Source: Lachnospiraceae bacterium (GTDB lineage Bacteria > Bacillota > Clostridia > Lachnospirales > Lachnospiraceae). Taken from it: a DNA stretch of 64,000 nt. Of the stretch, positions 29,578-40,590 are shown one piece after another. Position 1 is the stretch's first letter, and each line of letters starts with the position of its first letter. A model generated the notes under the pieces. It saw only the letters and a program-made list of their open reading frames with translations. It did no database searches and was not told the DNA's origin. The translations under genes and the position numbers were made by a program. The DNA is taken from positions 1 to 64,000 of the forward strand of contig JAQYAY010000024.1 in NCBI GenBank assembly GCA_029338735.1. Direction: 5' to 3'.

Positions 29578-32156
29578 AGATACTGATTAAACTGCTCCAA
29601 TGTCATCAGGACTGTACGCGGCTTCGTGCCTGTCTCGGCTCCGACGACGCCTGCCTCCTCCAGCTGATCCATGATACGTGCCGCACGGTTGAATCCTATC
29701 TTGAAATTCCTCTGCAGCATTCCGATCGAGCCCTTCTGCTTGTCTATTATGAGGCGGCCTGCATCTGCAAAATACTGGTCTCTCTCATTGAAATCACCGC
29801 CTGCATCCGAACCTCCTGATTCTGATGAAGGAGTGCTCTCTTCTATTGATTCCTGGATCTGCGAATCGTACTCCGCGTCTCCACCGTTCTGCTTCTTTAT
29901 GAAGTCGACTACCTTCGATACATCCTCGTCAGGAACAAAGGCTCCCTGGACCCTGAGCGGCTTTGTAAACCCCTGCGGGAAATAGAGCATGTCGCCTTTC
30001 CCTAAGAGCTTCTCAGCACCATTCATGTCAAGAATGGTCCTCGAATCCACTCCGCTAGTGACTGCAAATGCTATACGGCTAGGCATATTGGCCTTGATGA
30101 GACCGGTGATGACATCAACAGATGGTCTCTGCGTAGCAATGACGAGGTGTATGCCACAGGCTCTTGCCAGCTGTGCCAGTCTGCAGATGGCTCCTTCGAC
30201 TTCCTTTGGACACTGCATCATAAGGTCTGCCAGCTCATCGACTATGACGACGATCTGAGGCATCTTCTGAACATCTATCATCACGGTCTCGCCGTTCTTG
30301 TCCTTAACGCCTATCTTACCATTTTTTATCCTGGCATTGTAGCCCTTTATATCACGGACTCCGGTCTCTGCGAACTTCTTGTAGCGGTCTGTCATCTCAT
30401 TTACAGCCCACTGCAGTGCCCCGGCTGCCTTCTTCGGGTCTGTGACAACAGGTGTCATCAGGTGCGGAATTCCATTGTATACTGACAGCTCCACGACCTT
30501 CGGATCTATCATGATGAATTTTACTTCAGAAGGCTTTGCCTTGTAAAGTATCGACATGATGATCGTATTGATGCAGACTGACTTTCCTGAACCTGTAGCT
30601 CCTGCTATCAGCAGATGAGGCATCTTCGCAATGTCTGATACAATGACCTTGCCGGCAATATCTCTTCCTGCCGCAAAAGCAATCTTTGACTTCGTGCTCT
30701 GGAATTCCTTTGATTCCATCATCTCCCTGAACGGGACTACCATTGTATGCCTGTTCGGAACCTCAATTCCTACCGCGCTCTTTCCCGGTATCGGTGCCTC
30801 GATACGGATATCTGCAGCTGCCAGATTCAGCTTGATATCGTCAGCCAGATTCACGATCTTTGATACCTTGACTCCCATCTCAGGATGGATCTCGTATCTA
30901 GTGACTGTGGGACCGCAGGTCACGTCTGTCACCTGTGCATCTACCCCGAAGTTTTTGAGCGTCGTAGCAAGCTTGTCAGCTGTCTGCTGCAGGTATTCCT
31001 GCGTATTGGCATTGGTGCCCTGCTTCTCCTGCTTCAGGAGAGATACCGGTGGAAATACATATTCTCGCTCCGGCACAGACGGCCTGTCCATAGCAATTGG
31101 AGCATTATCAATATCAGGCTTCTTTTCTTCCTGTACTGGCTGCGTCTTCGGCTCGTCATACACATCTTCTGTGATCTCATGAATTCCGTCACTTGCTGCC
31201 TTCGGCTGTGCCACATGTATCTGTGGCTTCTGCACTTCTTTGACAGGCTCTGGTACTGGCTGTGGTTGTTGCTCGGGATCTGGTTCATCCACTATATGGA
31301 TATTCGTCTTTACATCCTGACCGCTTACGAGCCTGACCTCTTCCTTTTCAGCTGCTACAGGGATGTCATCAGGATTCTTCTGAGTGTTTTCTTCTGCCTC
31401 TTTTAGATCATCACTGGTCAGCTCCCGAAGTCCATCATGACGCTCCGGCGCACTATCCTCCCTCTCAGGAGATGGGATCAATGTCACACCTGAGAAAACC
31501 CTTTTTTTCTTCGCAGGCTTTTTTTCAGGCTCATCTGCTATCATGTCGCTTTCACGTCTTTTACGGCGTTCCCTTTTTTCAGGCTCTTTCTTTTCCTCCC
31601 TCGGAGTCCTGTCCCTGTCTATGAATCTCGACAGCAGGCCTTTTTCAGAGACGAGGACTATGCAGATGATCATGAAGATCACCAGCAGGATCCCGGCTAC
31701 AAGAGGACCGAAAGCCTTTGCAAAAGCACCACCAATGATACATCCGAACAGGCCTCCGCCAGACCTGCCATGATAGGATTCAAGATATGCCTTGGCAGGA
31801 GCCGGTACAGACCTGCCATATATGATGACATCAATTATGCCATCCAGGAAAATCACGAAGAAAAATGCTGCCCACAGCTTGATCTTCGCGATCGTACTTC
31901 CTTTATTCGATACTGCAAAAAAAATACCGATAAGAATTCCTATCGGAAGCACATAGTTTACAGCGCCAAAAAGCCCGAAGAGGAAGCGGCTTAATGTGTT
32001 TCCCACTTTCCCTCCGAGCCCGAAATTGCTAAGAAAAAGCAGTATGCAGACTGCAAGGGAAAGCCAGAGGATGATATCTCTTTTCACTCCGGTTTCAGGC
32101 TGCTGCTTCTTAGCTGCTGCAGCCCTACTATTCTTTCTCTTCTTTGTGTCTGACAT
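29568..32156 (-). CDS. ftsK: DNA translocase FtsK/SpoIIIE
   Basis: N-terminal TM domain, charged linker, [23 protein letters not shown]-terminal gamma domain. Confidence 0.96.
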   Translation of the reverse strand: MSDTKKRKNSRAAAAKKQQPETGVKRDIILWLSLAVCILLFLSNFGLGGKVGNTLSRFLFGLFGAVNYVLPIGILIGIFFAVSNKGSTIAKIKLWAAFFFVIFLDGIIDVIIYGRSVPAPAKAYLESYHGRSGGGLFGCIIGGAFAKAFGPLVAGILLVIFMIICIVLVSEKGLLSRFIDRDRTPREEKKEPEKRERRKRRESDMIADEPEKKPAKKKRVFSGVTLIPSPEREDSAPERHDGLRELTSDDLKEAEENTQKNPDDIPVAAEKEEVRLVSGQDVKTNIHIVDEPDPEQQPQPVPEPVKEVQKPQIHVAQPKAASDGIHEITEDVYDEPKTQPVQEEKKPDIDNAPIAMDRPSVPEREYVFPPVSLLKQEKQGTNANTQEYLQQTADKLATTLKNFGVDAQVTDVTCGPTVTRYEIHPEMGVKVSKIVNLADDIKLNLAAADIRIEAPIPGKSAVGIEVPNRHTMVVPFREMMESKEFQSTKSKIAFAAGRDIAGKVIVSDIAKMPHLLIAGATGSGKSVCINTIIMSILYKAKPSEVKFIMIDPKVVELSVYNGIPHLMTPVVTDPKKAAGALQWAVNEMTDRYKKFAETGVRDIKGYNARIKNGKIGVKDKNGETVMIDVQKMPQIVVIVDELADLMMQCPKEVEGAICRLAQLARACGIHLVIATQRPSVDVITGLIKANMPSRIAFAVTSGVDSRTILDMNGAEKLLGKGDMLYFPQGFTKPLRVQGAFVPDEDVSKVVDFIKKQNGGDAEYDSQIQESIEESTPSSESGGSDAGGDFNERDQYFADAGRLIIDKQKGSIGMLQRNFKIGFNRAARIMDQLEEAGVVGAETGTKPRTVLMTLEQFNQYLES

Positions 32157-32168
32157 ACTGCCCTGATT

Positions 32169-33632
32169 TTATCCTTCCTGTGTATCTCCGCAGAGATAAT
32201 TGTACAGACCCTCATACTTGAACTTCGAAGCGTTCCATGAGTAGTCTTTATTCATGTCGCGCTCTGCCATCTTGTTCCAGTCGGTCTTCTTTGTAAAGTA
32301 AATCTCCTTTGAATAGTTGACGATATTGAGCATCTCATCGCCATTGTAATTCTTGAATGAGAAGCCATCACCTGTCTTGTCATATTCATTGTATGGCTGT
32401 ACTGTATCCTTGAGTCCGCCTGTCTCTCTCACGATAGGGATGGTTCCATATCTGAAAGCGATGAGCTGGGTCAGTCCGCATGGCTCAAAGCGTGATGGCA
32501 TCAGGAATGCATCAGCTGCTGCATAGAGCTTGCGTGCCATATCCTCTGAATAGTAAATATTAGCAGAGATCCTGTCCGGATACTTCCATGCATAGTGACG
32601 GAACATATTCTCATATCGGTTCTCACCAGTTCCTACTACTACGAACTGGGTATTCTCATCTGCGATGCCGTCCATTGCATAATTGATCAGGTCAAGACCC
32701 TTCTGGTCTGTGAGCCTTGATACCAGACCGATCATGTACTTCTTGCTGTCGACGGTGAGGCCAAGCTCTTCCTGGAGCTTTTCCTTGTTGATCTTCTTAT
32801 TCCTTCTGAAGCTCGACACATCATACTGCTTGTAGATCGACATATCTGTAGAAGGATCATAGGTCACATAATCGATACCATTCACAATACCCTGCATATC
32901 GAAATGTCTTGATGACAGGAGTCCGTCAAGTCCCTCGCCGTAATACGGGGTCTGGATCTCTTCACAGTAGGTCTGTGATACTGTCGTGATGTAGTCTGCA
33001 TATACGAGACCACCCTTCAGCATATTACCGCCCTTATTGAACTCCAGCTTGTCAGGAGTGAACAGATATGACGGAAATCCTGAGAGGCCTTCCATCGTTT
33101 CTATATCCCAGATACCCTGGAACTTGAGATTGTGGATAGTCATAATGGTCTTGATGCCCCAGAAGAATTCATTGCCCTGGAACTCATTCTTCAGATAAAC
33201 AGGTATGAATCCTGTCTGCCAGTCGTGGCAGTGAATGATATCAGGCTTGAAATCAATCACTGGAAGCATCGAAAGCACAGCCTTGTCGAAGAAGGTGAAT
33301 TTCTCGATATCGTATCTCGTATCTCCGTATGGATAGAAGCACTCGAAGTATTCGAGATTGTCGATGAAATAATAGGTGATGCCCGCGTATTCATACTCCA
33401 TCACGCCAACATACTTTTCGCCCATTAATGGTCCGCCAGTCATCTGAAAGCTCGTGACAAACTTGAAATTGTCACGGAATCTTGGCGGAATGCAGGTGTA
33501 ATCCGGGATAACCACCCTTATATCCCAGTTTTCTTTGTCGAATTCCTTTGGGAGAGCGCCGACTACATCAGCCAGTCCTCCGGTCTTCACAAATGGAAAA
33601 CATTCACTTGCTGCAAAAAGAATTTTCTTCAT
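32169..33632 (-). CDS. glgA: Glycogen synthase (ADP-glucose type)
   Basis: MKKILFAASECFPFVKTGGLADVVGALPKEF; PSRFEPCGLTQLIAFRYGTIPIVRETGGLKDTV. Confidence 0.96.
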   Translation of the reverse strand: MKKILFAASECFPFVKTGGLADVVGALPKEFDKENWDIRVVIPDYTCIPPRFRDNFKFVTSFQMTGGPLMGEKYVGVMEYEYAGITYYFIDNLEYFECFYPYGDTRYDIEKFTFFDKAVLSMLPVIDFKPDIIHCHDWQTGFIPVYLKNEFQGNEFFWGIKTIMTIHNLKFQGIWDIETMEGLSGFPSYLFTPDKLEFNKGGNMLKGGLVYADYITTVSQTYCEEIQTPYYGEGLDGLLSSRHFDMQGIVNGIDYVTYDPSTDMSIYKQYDVSSFRRNKKINKEKLQEELGLTVDSKKYMIGLVSRLTDQKGLDLINYAMDGIADENTQFVVVGTGENRYENMFRHYAWKYPDRISANIYYSEDMARKLYAAADAFLMPSRFEPCGLTQLIAFRYGTIPIVRETGGLKDTVQPYNEYDKTGDGFSFKNYNGDEMLNIVNYSKEIYFTKKTDWNKMAERDMNKDYSWNASKFKYEGLYNYLCGDTQEG

Positions 33633-33659
33633 GGCTTAGCCTCCTTTAGATATCAAGGA

Positions 33660-34400
33660 TCAATCCTCAGTATCGTTTTCCCAGTTATTATATACCTCCT
33701 GGACGTCGTCATCATTATCGAGCCAGTCAAGTATCCTCTGAATATTGGTCTTGTCCTCTTCGCTGGAAAGAGTCACATAGGTCTGAGGGATCATGGTCAC
33801 CTGGGCATCAGCCATCGGGATTCCCTGATCCTCAAGCTTGCCTCTGACATCTGAGAAATCCTCCGGAGCAGTAGTGATGACATAGCTGTCATCCTCTTCC
33901 TCGAAGTCCTCGGCACCTGCATCAAGAGCAGCCATCATTAGTGAGTCCGCATCCATATCGCACTCTTCCTTGTCTACGATGATCTGTCCCTTTTCATCAA
34001 ACATATATGACACACATCCCTGTGTACCGATATTCCCGTGACCCTTTGAGAAAGCATTCCTGACATTGGCAGCCGTACGGTTCTTATTGTCTGTAAGAGC
34101 CTTGACGATGATAGCTGTTCCGCCAGGTCCGTATCCTTCATAGGTGACGGTCTCATAATTGACACTATTGGCATCTCCTGCTGCCTTCTTGATTCCACGA
34201 TCGATAGTATCATTAGGCATATTTGCAGCTTTGGCCTTCGCAATGACATCACGGAGCTTGCTGTTATTTGCAGGATCAGGACCTCCCTCCTTTACTGCAA
34301 CGGCAATCTCACGTCCTATGATGGTGAAAACCTTTCCCTTTGCAGCGTCGTTTTTCTCTTTTTTGTGCTTAATGTTAGCAAATTTTGAATGTCCTGACAT
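33660..34400 (-). CDS. yebC: YebC/PmpR-family protein
   Basis: [32 protein letters not shown]. Confidence 0.95.
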   Translation of the reverse strand: MSGHSKFANIKHKKEKNDAAKGKVFTIIGREIAVAVKEGGPDPANNSKLRDVIAKAKAANMPNDTIDRGIKKAAGDANSVNYETVTYEGYGPGGTAIIVKALTDNKNRTAANVRNAFSKGHGNIGTQGCVSYMFDEKGQIIVDKEECDMDADSLMMAALDAGAEDFEEEDDSYVITTAPEDFSDVRGKLEDQGIPMADAQVTMIPQTYVTLSSEEDKTNIQRILDWLDNDDDVQEVYNNWENDTED

Positions 34401-34463
34401 TTTTACAAAAATTCCTTTCCTTATAATTTAACTAAGATATTTTACCATTTAACTGATTTTCTT

Positions 34464-35300
34464 TCAAGCCTTCTGAACTTTTACTTTTGTGATGACTCTC
34501 TCATGAACTCCGAGTATCTCAAAAATATATCCGAATGCCTTGATTTTGAAATGGGCATTTTCTTCAGGCACATGGCCATACAGATAGATCAGAAGCCCGT
34601 TCAGAGTCTCGATCTCAGACTCTTCTACCTCAGTGAGATCAATATCAAGCCTCTCTGCGACATCAGACAGCGGTGCCCGTCCGCTTATGATATATACTCC
34701 AGGTGCCTTTTCCACGATCAGTCTCTCATCATTGTCATGTTCATCCTGGATATTGCCAACTATCTCCTCGAGGACATCCTCCATCGTGATGATCCCGGAC
34801 GTCTGTCCGTATTCATCCACCACAATCATCAGGTGCAGCTTCTGGAACTGCATCTGTGTAAAAAGCGTATTGATCGAATGTGTCTCCGGAATGAACTGAG
34901 CCTTCCTGATGAGGCCGTCGATATCCCTGATCTTCTTGTCCCTGTCCTTCTGCTGGATTGCAAAATGAAACAGCTCCTTCATGTGGATCGTCCCGATGAT
35001 ATTGTCGAGATCCTTCAGGTAGACAGGGAATCTCGAATAATGGCTCTTGTCAAAGACCTCAATTGCCTCTTCAAGAGTCATCTCCCCATTCAGAGCCTCG
35101 ATATCTGACCTGTGCGTCATGATATCCTTCGCATCCTTGTCATCAAAGGCAAAGATATTCTCGATCATCTCAGCCTCTGAGGCCCTGAGATTGCCCTGCT
35201 CATGGCTCTCATTTACCATCGACATGATATCGGCTTCGGTCACATTCGGGTCGAGATTGTGCAGAGTCTTCTTCTGTTTCTTTTTTGAAAAAATGCCCAT
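34464..35300 (-). CDS. CBS-domain transporter-associated protein (CorC/HlyC-like)
   Basis: Paired CBS domains (DIMTHRSDIEALNGEMTLEEAIEVF..) and CorC_HlyC C-terminal domain; no TM domain; start MGIFSKKKQKK. Confidence 0.88.
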   Translation of the reverse strand: MGIFSKKKQKKTLHNLDPNVTEADIMSMVNESHEQGNLRASEAEMIENIFAFDDKDAKDIMTHRSDIEALNGEMTLEEAIEVFDKSHYSRFPVYLKDLDNIIGTIHMKELFHFAIQQKDRDKKIRDIDGLIRKAQFIPETHSINTLFTQMQFQKLHLMIVVDEYGQTSGIITMEDVLEEIVGNIQDEHDNDERLIVEKAPGVYIISGRAPLSDVAERLDIDLTEVEESEIETLNGLLIYLYGHVPEENAHFKIKAFGYIFEILGVHERVITKVKVQKA

Positions 35301-35305
35301 ACACC

Positions 35306-36463
35306 TTACCTGTAGAATTTCTTCTTCTCGACCATGACTCCATCCTTGTAGTACAGGCGCGGGATTCTGATTCCCAGGTCGCATGCCAGCTCATAATTGA
35401 ATCTGCCTGAGATGTCACCGAGTTCTTCGATTGTGATCTCGTCATCGCCGTTTTTCCCGATGAGTGTGACTTCATCCATATTGGCGACATCCGGCACATC
35501 GCTCACGTCAACCATCATCTGGTCCATGCAGATGCGTCCGACAATCGGGCATCTCCTGCCACGGATGATGACAGATGCCTTGTTGGAAAGGCTTCTCGGA
35601 TAGCCGTCTGCATATCCGACCGGAACTGTAGCTATCTTTCTCTCCTTATCTGTTACATAGATCCCGCCGTAGCTGATTGAAGTGCCTGCAGGAACTGTCT
35701 TTAAATGCACGATATGTGAAACGAGTGACAGTGACGGCTCAAGAGGGAAACTGTGATCCACATCATCAGAAGGCCACATGCCGTACATCGTGATGCCGAG
35801 ACGGACTGCATCGAGCTTGTCCTTAGTATAGTCCATGGATGCAGCTGAATTGCAGCAGTGACGGATCTGGAAATCAAGGCCTCTGTCATGCAGCATACCG
35901 ATCATCTTCGTGAACTTCGCATACTGGTCATCGGTATACGTCATATCTTTCTCATCTGCCTTCGCAAAATGAGTGAAAATCCCCTCAGGAATAAGTGAAT
36001 CATCATTGAACAGATCTGCTATCTCATCGGCTGCCTCTTCGGTCACAGGATATCCGATACGTCCCATTCCGGTATCTATTGCTATATGGCAGTATACCTT
36101 CTTACCGAGCTTCCTTGCATAAGCGGCATAGTCGGTTGCCATCTTTTTTGAAAAAATAACCGGACGCACGCCTTCTCTGATGATCCTCTCATATGAATGA
36201 GTGAACGTAAATCCGAGGATCAGGATAGGCTTCTTAATGCCAGCCTCGAGGAGCTCATATGCCTCTTCTGCCGTGGCTGCTGCATATCCGTAGATATCGT
36301 CATCATTCTCCAGGTCCTTTGCTATCGGAACTGCACCATGACCATAGCCGTCAGCCTTCAGGACTGCGTACATCTTCTGGTCTGCACATTTCTTTTTAAC
36401 TTCTCTGATATTGTGCTCTATTGCGTTGAGATCAACCTTTGCGCATATTCTGTAAAAATCCAT
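35306..36463 (-). CDS. alr: Alanine racemase
   Basis: YAVLKADGYGHGAVPIAKDLE PLP-lysine motif; DTGMGRIGYPVTEEA; GRICMDQMMVDVS. Confidence 0.96.
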   Translation of the reverse strand: MDFYRICAKVDLNAIEHNIREVKKKCADQKMYAVLKADGYGHGAVPIAKDLENDDDIYGYAAATAEEAYELLEAGIKKPILILGFTFTHSYERIIREGVRPVIFSKKMATDYAAYARKLGKKVYCHIAIDTGMGRIGYPVTEEAADEIADLFNDDSLIPEGIFTHFAKADEKDMTYTDDQYAKFTKMIGMLHDRGLDFQIRHCCNSAASMDYTKDKLDAVRLGITMYGMWPSDDVDHSFPLEPSLSLVSHIVHLKTVPAGTSISYGGIYVTDKERKIATVPVGYADGYPRSLSNKASVIIRGRRCPIVGRICMDQMMVDVSDVPDVANMDEVTLIGKNGDDEITIEELGDISGRFNYELACDLGIRIPRLYYKDGVMVEKKKFYR

Positions 36464-36479
36464 CGTTTCTGTATCCTTT

Positions 36480-37343
36480 TTATCTCATACTATCAGCTTT
36501 CAGCAATACTTCCGGCAGAGCCTCTGCTATATCCATTGCCTTCATCCCTCTGACTCCGTACTTCTCTGCTGCTGCATCTCCTGCAGCACCGTGTATATAC
36601 ACTCCAAGAGCTGCTGCATCAAAGGCATCGAGCCCCTGTGCCAGAAATGATGCCACAATTCCAGCCAGCACATCTCCGCTCCCGGCTGTTGACATACCAT
36701 TATTTCCTGTGGTATTGAGTACTGCCCTGCCGTCAGGCGCCACAGTGACTGTACGGGCATCCTTTAATGCTATTACCACCTGATAATCAGCGGCATACTT
36801 TGCAGCTATGCCCTGCATATCCTGCTTTATCTCTGCTATGCTTCTGCCTGTAAATCTGCTCATTTCCATCAGGTGAGGAGTCAGAATGACAGGATCATTC
36901 TGTGCCTTATCACGGAGCTCTTCCCGCAGATACCCGCTATTCGAGATCAGATTGATGCCGTCTGCATCGATCACAAGCGGCATATTCTCCGACATGAGAA
37001 CTGTGTCAAGCATCTCCTCTGCCCTGCGGCCCCTACCTATTCCCGGTCCTATAAGGACTGCAGTTGCCCAGTCCATCGAATCGCATACAGATTCGGAATT
37101 CCTGTCTGAAGAAAAAAGTACTTCCGGCACCGTATTCATCAATGGGATGAAATTATTTTTATGGCTAAGCACCCTGACCATTCCAACTCCGGTCCTCAAG
37201 GCTGAGAACGCTGAAAGAATGGCACATCCTGCACACTCTTTCTGACCGGCGATGTCGAGCAGCCTGCCATATGTCCCTTTATTGCTGTCCGCTATTCTCT
37301 TCGGCAGCAGATTCTTTATCTGGCTCTCCTGAAGAGCTCTCAT
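36480..37343 (-). CDS. nnrD: ADP-dependent NAD(P)H-hydrate dehydratase
   Basis: GRLLDIAGQKECAGCAILSAFSALRTGVGMV; NTTGNNGMSTAGSGDVLAGIVASFLAQG. Confidence 0.9.
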   Translation of the reverse strand: MRALQESQIKNLLPKRIADSNKGTYGRLLDIAGQKECAGCAILSAFSALRTGVGMVRVLSHKNNFIPLMNTVPEVLFSSDRNSESVCDSMDWATAVLIGPGIGRGRRAEEMLDTVLMSENMPLVIDADGINLISNSGYLREELRDKAQNDPVILTPHLMEMSRFTGRSIAEIKQDMQGIAAKYAADYQVVIALKDARTVTVAPDGRAVLNTTGNNGMSTAGSGDVLAGIVASFLAQGLDAFDAAALGVYIHGAAGDAAAEKYGVRGMKAMDIAEALPEVLLKADSMR

Positions 37344-37995
37344 CTGTACCATTTCCTGATTCTCCTCCGTCCTTTGGCTGCTGTGAAGCCATATAAGAAT
37401 CTTTGCTCGTCAGTATCAGCTGGTTGTCATCAGTGATGTCGAAGATAGAGAGCATTTCCTTGCCGAATATATCATGCATATACGAATAGATCTCACGGTT
37501 ATTGATCTCCCGGTTCTGCTTCTTGATGATATTCTTCTTGAGCTTCACTCTGACTTCCTTGATCCAGTCTGATATCTCTCTGATCTCATCCGTATTCACA
37601 CGCATCCTCTCGTATGCATATGCCACGGACAGTTCCATCAGATGATCATTGGCAGCCTTCAGCTCCTTCGGGATCTCAAGGAGACGATCCTCAATGTCCT
37701 CTATCCTCTGGTTCGTCTCATCGATCATTGTAGCGTCCTTGGTGACATTTGTCGAGCCAGCCTGGTCCACATGATCTACAATATTGGCCATCAGCTTCTT
37801 CTTGACCTTTTTCAGCTCTTTAAGATCATTATTCAGACCGCCCTGTTCTTTCAGGATCTCATTTACCTTTACCTCGGCATCTTTGATGTCATCAGGCTTG
37901 CCCTCAAGGGCAAAGAGTCTGTGCCACTTCTGGTCAAGAACTAATATCGGAATCTTCGTCTGCGCGACCTTTTTTCGTATCTCCTCATCATCCAT
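37279..37995 (-). CDS. Conserved-looking coiled-coil protein of unknown function
   Basis: MDDEEIRKKVAQTKIPILVLDQKWHRLFALEGKPDD; long helical heptad region; low-complexity acidic tail; between rex and nnrD. Confidence 0.75.
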   Translation of the reverse strand: MDDEEIRKKVAQTKIPILVLDQKWHRLFALEGKPDDIKDAEVKVNEILKEQGGLNNDLKELKKVKKKLMANIVDHVDQAGSTNVTKDATMIDETNQRIEDIEDRLLEIPKELKAANDHLMELSVAYAYERMRVNTDEIREISDWIKEVRVKLKKNIIKKQNREINNREIYSYMHDIFGKEMLSIFDITDDNQLILTSKDSYMASQQPKDGGESGNGTDESSSGEPDKESAAEENSGQQ

Positions 37996-38040
37996 ATTAC
38001 ATCCCTCCAACAGCCAGGTTAATTAAGGAAGTTCTTACGG

Positions 38041-38664
38041 TCACCTTTCGGCCATATTATAAGACAGCTGCATCAGTGAATCTGAGAGGTGTACGTTCTC
38101 AACTACAACGTCTTTTGGCACCATCAGATCTACATGTGCAAAATTCCAGAAAGCCCTGACTCCGAGATTCACGAGGTACTCTGCTACCGGCATGGCCGCT
38201 TCTTTTGGCAGAGTAAGCACTGCTATATCCACACGATGCTCCTTGATGAAATCCTCGAACTCATCTACCATCTGTATTGATATTCCGCTGATCTTCTTTC
38301 CCTTTTTCTCAGGATCCACATCGAATAGCCCGACCATTCTGAATGGCAGTTTCTCAAAGCTCACATAGTTTGCAATGGCTGCTCCGAGATTACCGACTCC
38401 GAAGAGTGCCACATTGTGCACCATGGTGAGCCCCAGTATCCTGCCGATCTCTTCATAGAGGAACTGGACATTGTATCCGTATCCCTGCTGTCCGAACCCG
38501 CCGAAATTGTTGAGATCCTGCCTGATCTGCGATGCCGTGACATGCATTCTCGCCGACAGCTCTTTGGATGAGATTCTCTCGACTCCGTTCTCGAGCAGTT
38601 CTCCCAGATATCTATAATACCTGGGCATCCTTCTGATGACAGCCTGTGAAATATTATGTTCCAT
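38041..38664 (-). CDS. rex: Redox-sensing transcriptional repressor Rex
   Basis: VIRRMPRYYRYLGELLENGVERISSKELSARMHVTASQIRQDLNNFGGFGQQGYGY; NVALFGVGNLGAAIANY. Confidence 0.96.
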   Translation of the reverse strand: MEHNISQAVIRRMPRYYRYLGELLENGVERISSKELSARMHVTASQIRQDLNNFGGFGQQGYGYNVQFLYEEIGRILGLTMVHNVALFGVGNLGAAIANYVSFEKLPFRMVGLFDVDPEKKGKKISGISIQMVDEFEDFIKEHRVDIAVLTLPKEAAMPVAEYLVNLGVRAFWNFAHVDLMVPKDVVVENVHLSDSLMQLSYNMAER

Positions 38665-40583
38665 TATTCAGCCAACCCTTCCCACTTATCATAAAGCTTT
38701 TTGAGCTCGTCATCAAGAGAATTTAATTCTTTTGTGAGCTCATTCAGCCTAGCTGAATTCTTTGCTACCTCTGGATCTTCGAACTTTTTATTGATCTCGT
38801 CCTTTGCAGCTTCCTTTTCTTCTATTTCTTTCTCAATGGCCGCTATTTCACGTTCCTTTTTCTGCTTCGCCCTGGCTTCTTCCTTCTGCTTCTTCCAGTC
38901 ATCTACAGAACTGTTTTTGTCCTCGTCACTATCCCCTATATCCTCAGTTCTCTCCGAGATACCATAGTCCGTCCTTATCTCATCACGCTTCTTAAGATAA
39001 TAATCGTAATTACCCAGGTACTCGTGAATTCCGTCTTTTTTCAGTTCAAGAATTCTCGTGGCTGTCTGGTTCGCGAAGTATCTGTCATGAGACACATAGA
39101 GCACTGTGCCATCGTAATTGTTCAGCGCATGCTCGAGGATCTCCTTAGAGTCCATATCCAGATGGTTCGTAGGCTCGTCGAGGATCAGGAAGTTGGCCCC
39201 ACTAAGCATAAGCTTTGCAAGGGAGATTCGTCCTCTCTCACCACCTGACAGGTCACGGATCTGCTTGTAGGCCTCATCTTCACGGAAAAGGAAAGCCGCA
39301 AGGACATTTCTGACTCTCGTATTATTCAGATTCGGATATGCATCCTGCATCTCATCGAAAAGTGTATTGTCCTCATTGAAGCCGTGCTGCTCCTGGTCAT
39401 AGTATCCGATAGTGACACCGGCTCCTAATTTTATCTTTCCTGAATCAGCCGGGAAGATATTATTTATTATCTTGAGGATCGTTGACTTGCCAATTCCGTT
39501 GTCTCCGATCAGAGCTACCTTTTCGCCTCTTTTTATCTCAAAAGATATATTCGAAAAAATCCGCATTCCGTCAAATGACTTGGACAGATTCTCGACTGTC
39601 AGCACATCTTTTCCACTTGTAGAAAGCGGCGAAAGTGACAGTTTCATCGAGTTACCTGGTTCCTTTGGCTTCTCAATACGGTCTATCTTGTCGAGAACTT
39701 TCTTACGGCTCTCTGCTCTTTTTATCGACTTCTCACGGTTGAAGCTCTGCAGCTTCTCGATGACTTTTTCCTCATGTTCTATCTTCTTCTGCTGCTTCTC
39801 GTATTCTCTCTCCTGAGTCAGCAGGAACAGATCCTTCTGCTGCATGAATGCAGAGTAGTTGCCATTATAGTCATGAGCTTTTTCACCGGACAGATCTATA
39901 CATCTCGTGACCGTCCTGTCGAGGAAATACCTGTCATGAGCAACGATAATGACTGCCCCGCTATAATTCACGAGGAAATTTTCAAGCCATTCTATGGAAC
40001 GCAGGTCCAGATGGTTTATTGGCTCATCAAGAAGCAGGAGATCAGGATTCGTCACAAGAAGCTTCGACAGGGCTACTCTTGTCTTCTGTCCTCCTGAGAT
40101 CTCTGACATCTTTTTGTCAAAATCCTCCTCGGCGAAGCCCAGTCCTTTCAGGGTTCCGCCTACTCTTGACAGATACGAGTCTCCGCCTTCGAGCATGTAT
40201 TCATGAGACAGCTTCTGGTATGAATCCATAAGCTTCGTGAGGTCATCCCCACTTACGGTCTTCATATCAGACTCCATTTTTCTGAGCTGTGCCTCCATGT
40301 CAAGGATATCTTCCCTGGCATGATACACATATTCATAAATGGTGCCCGGATAGTCCGCATCCTGGTACTGCGCCAGATATCCGTATGTAGAGTCCTTAGC
40401 AAAAACAACGCTTCCCGAGTCTGCAGGTTCCTCGCCTACTATGACTTTGAGAAGCGTAGATTTGCCGCAGCCATTGTTGCCCACAATGGCTACGTGCTCA
40501 TGTTCTCTTATCTGAAAAGACAGGTCCTTAAATACTACCTTGTCTCCAAAACTTTTTGTCAGATCAGAAACACTTAATATCAT
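38664..40583 (-). CDS. ABC-F family ATPase
   Basis: Two ABC domains (GNNGCGKSTLLKV; GDNGIGKSTILKI), LSGGERGRISLAKLMLSGANFLILDEPTNHLD, C-terminal coiled coil. Confidence 0.95.
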   Translation of the reverse strand: MILSVSDLTKSFGDKVVFKDLSFQIREHEHVAIVGNNGCGKSTLLKVIVGEEPADSGSVVFAKDSTYGYLAQYQDADYPGTIYEYVYHAREDILDMEAQLRKMESDMKTVSGDDLTKLMDSYQKLSHEYMLEGGDSYLSRVGGTLKGLGFAEEDFDKKMSEISGGQKTRVALSKLLVTNPDLLLLDEPINHLDLRSIEWLENFLVNYSGAVIIVAHDRYFLDRTVTRCIDLSGEKAHDYNGNYSAFMQQKDLFLLTQEREYEKQQKKIEHEEKVIEKLQSFNREKSIKRAESRKKVLDKIDRIEKPKEPGNSMKLSLSPLSTSGKDVLTVENLSKSFDGMRIFSNISFEIKRGEKVALIGDNGIGKSTILKIINNIFPADSGKIKLGAGVTIGYYDQEQHGFNEDNTLFDEMQDAYPNLNNTRVRNVLAAFLFREDEAYKQIRDLSGGERGRISLAKLMLSGANFLILDEPTNHLDMDSKEILEHALNNYDGTVLYVSHDRYFANQTATRILELKKDGIHEYLGNYDYYLKKRDEIRTDYGISERTEDIGDSDEDKNSSVDDWKKQKEEARAKQKKEREIAAIEKEIEEKEAAKDEINKKFEDPEVAKNSARLNELTKELNSLDDELKKLYDKWEGLAE

Positions 40584-40590
40584 ATAAAAT

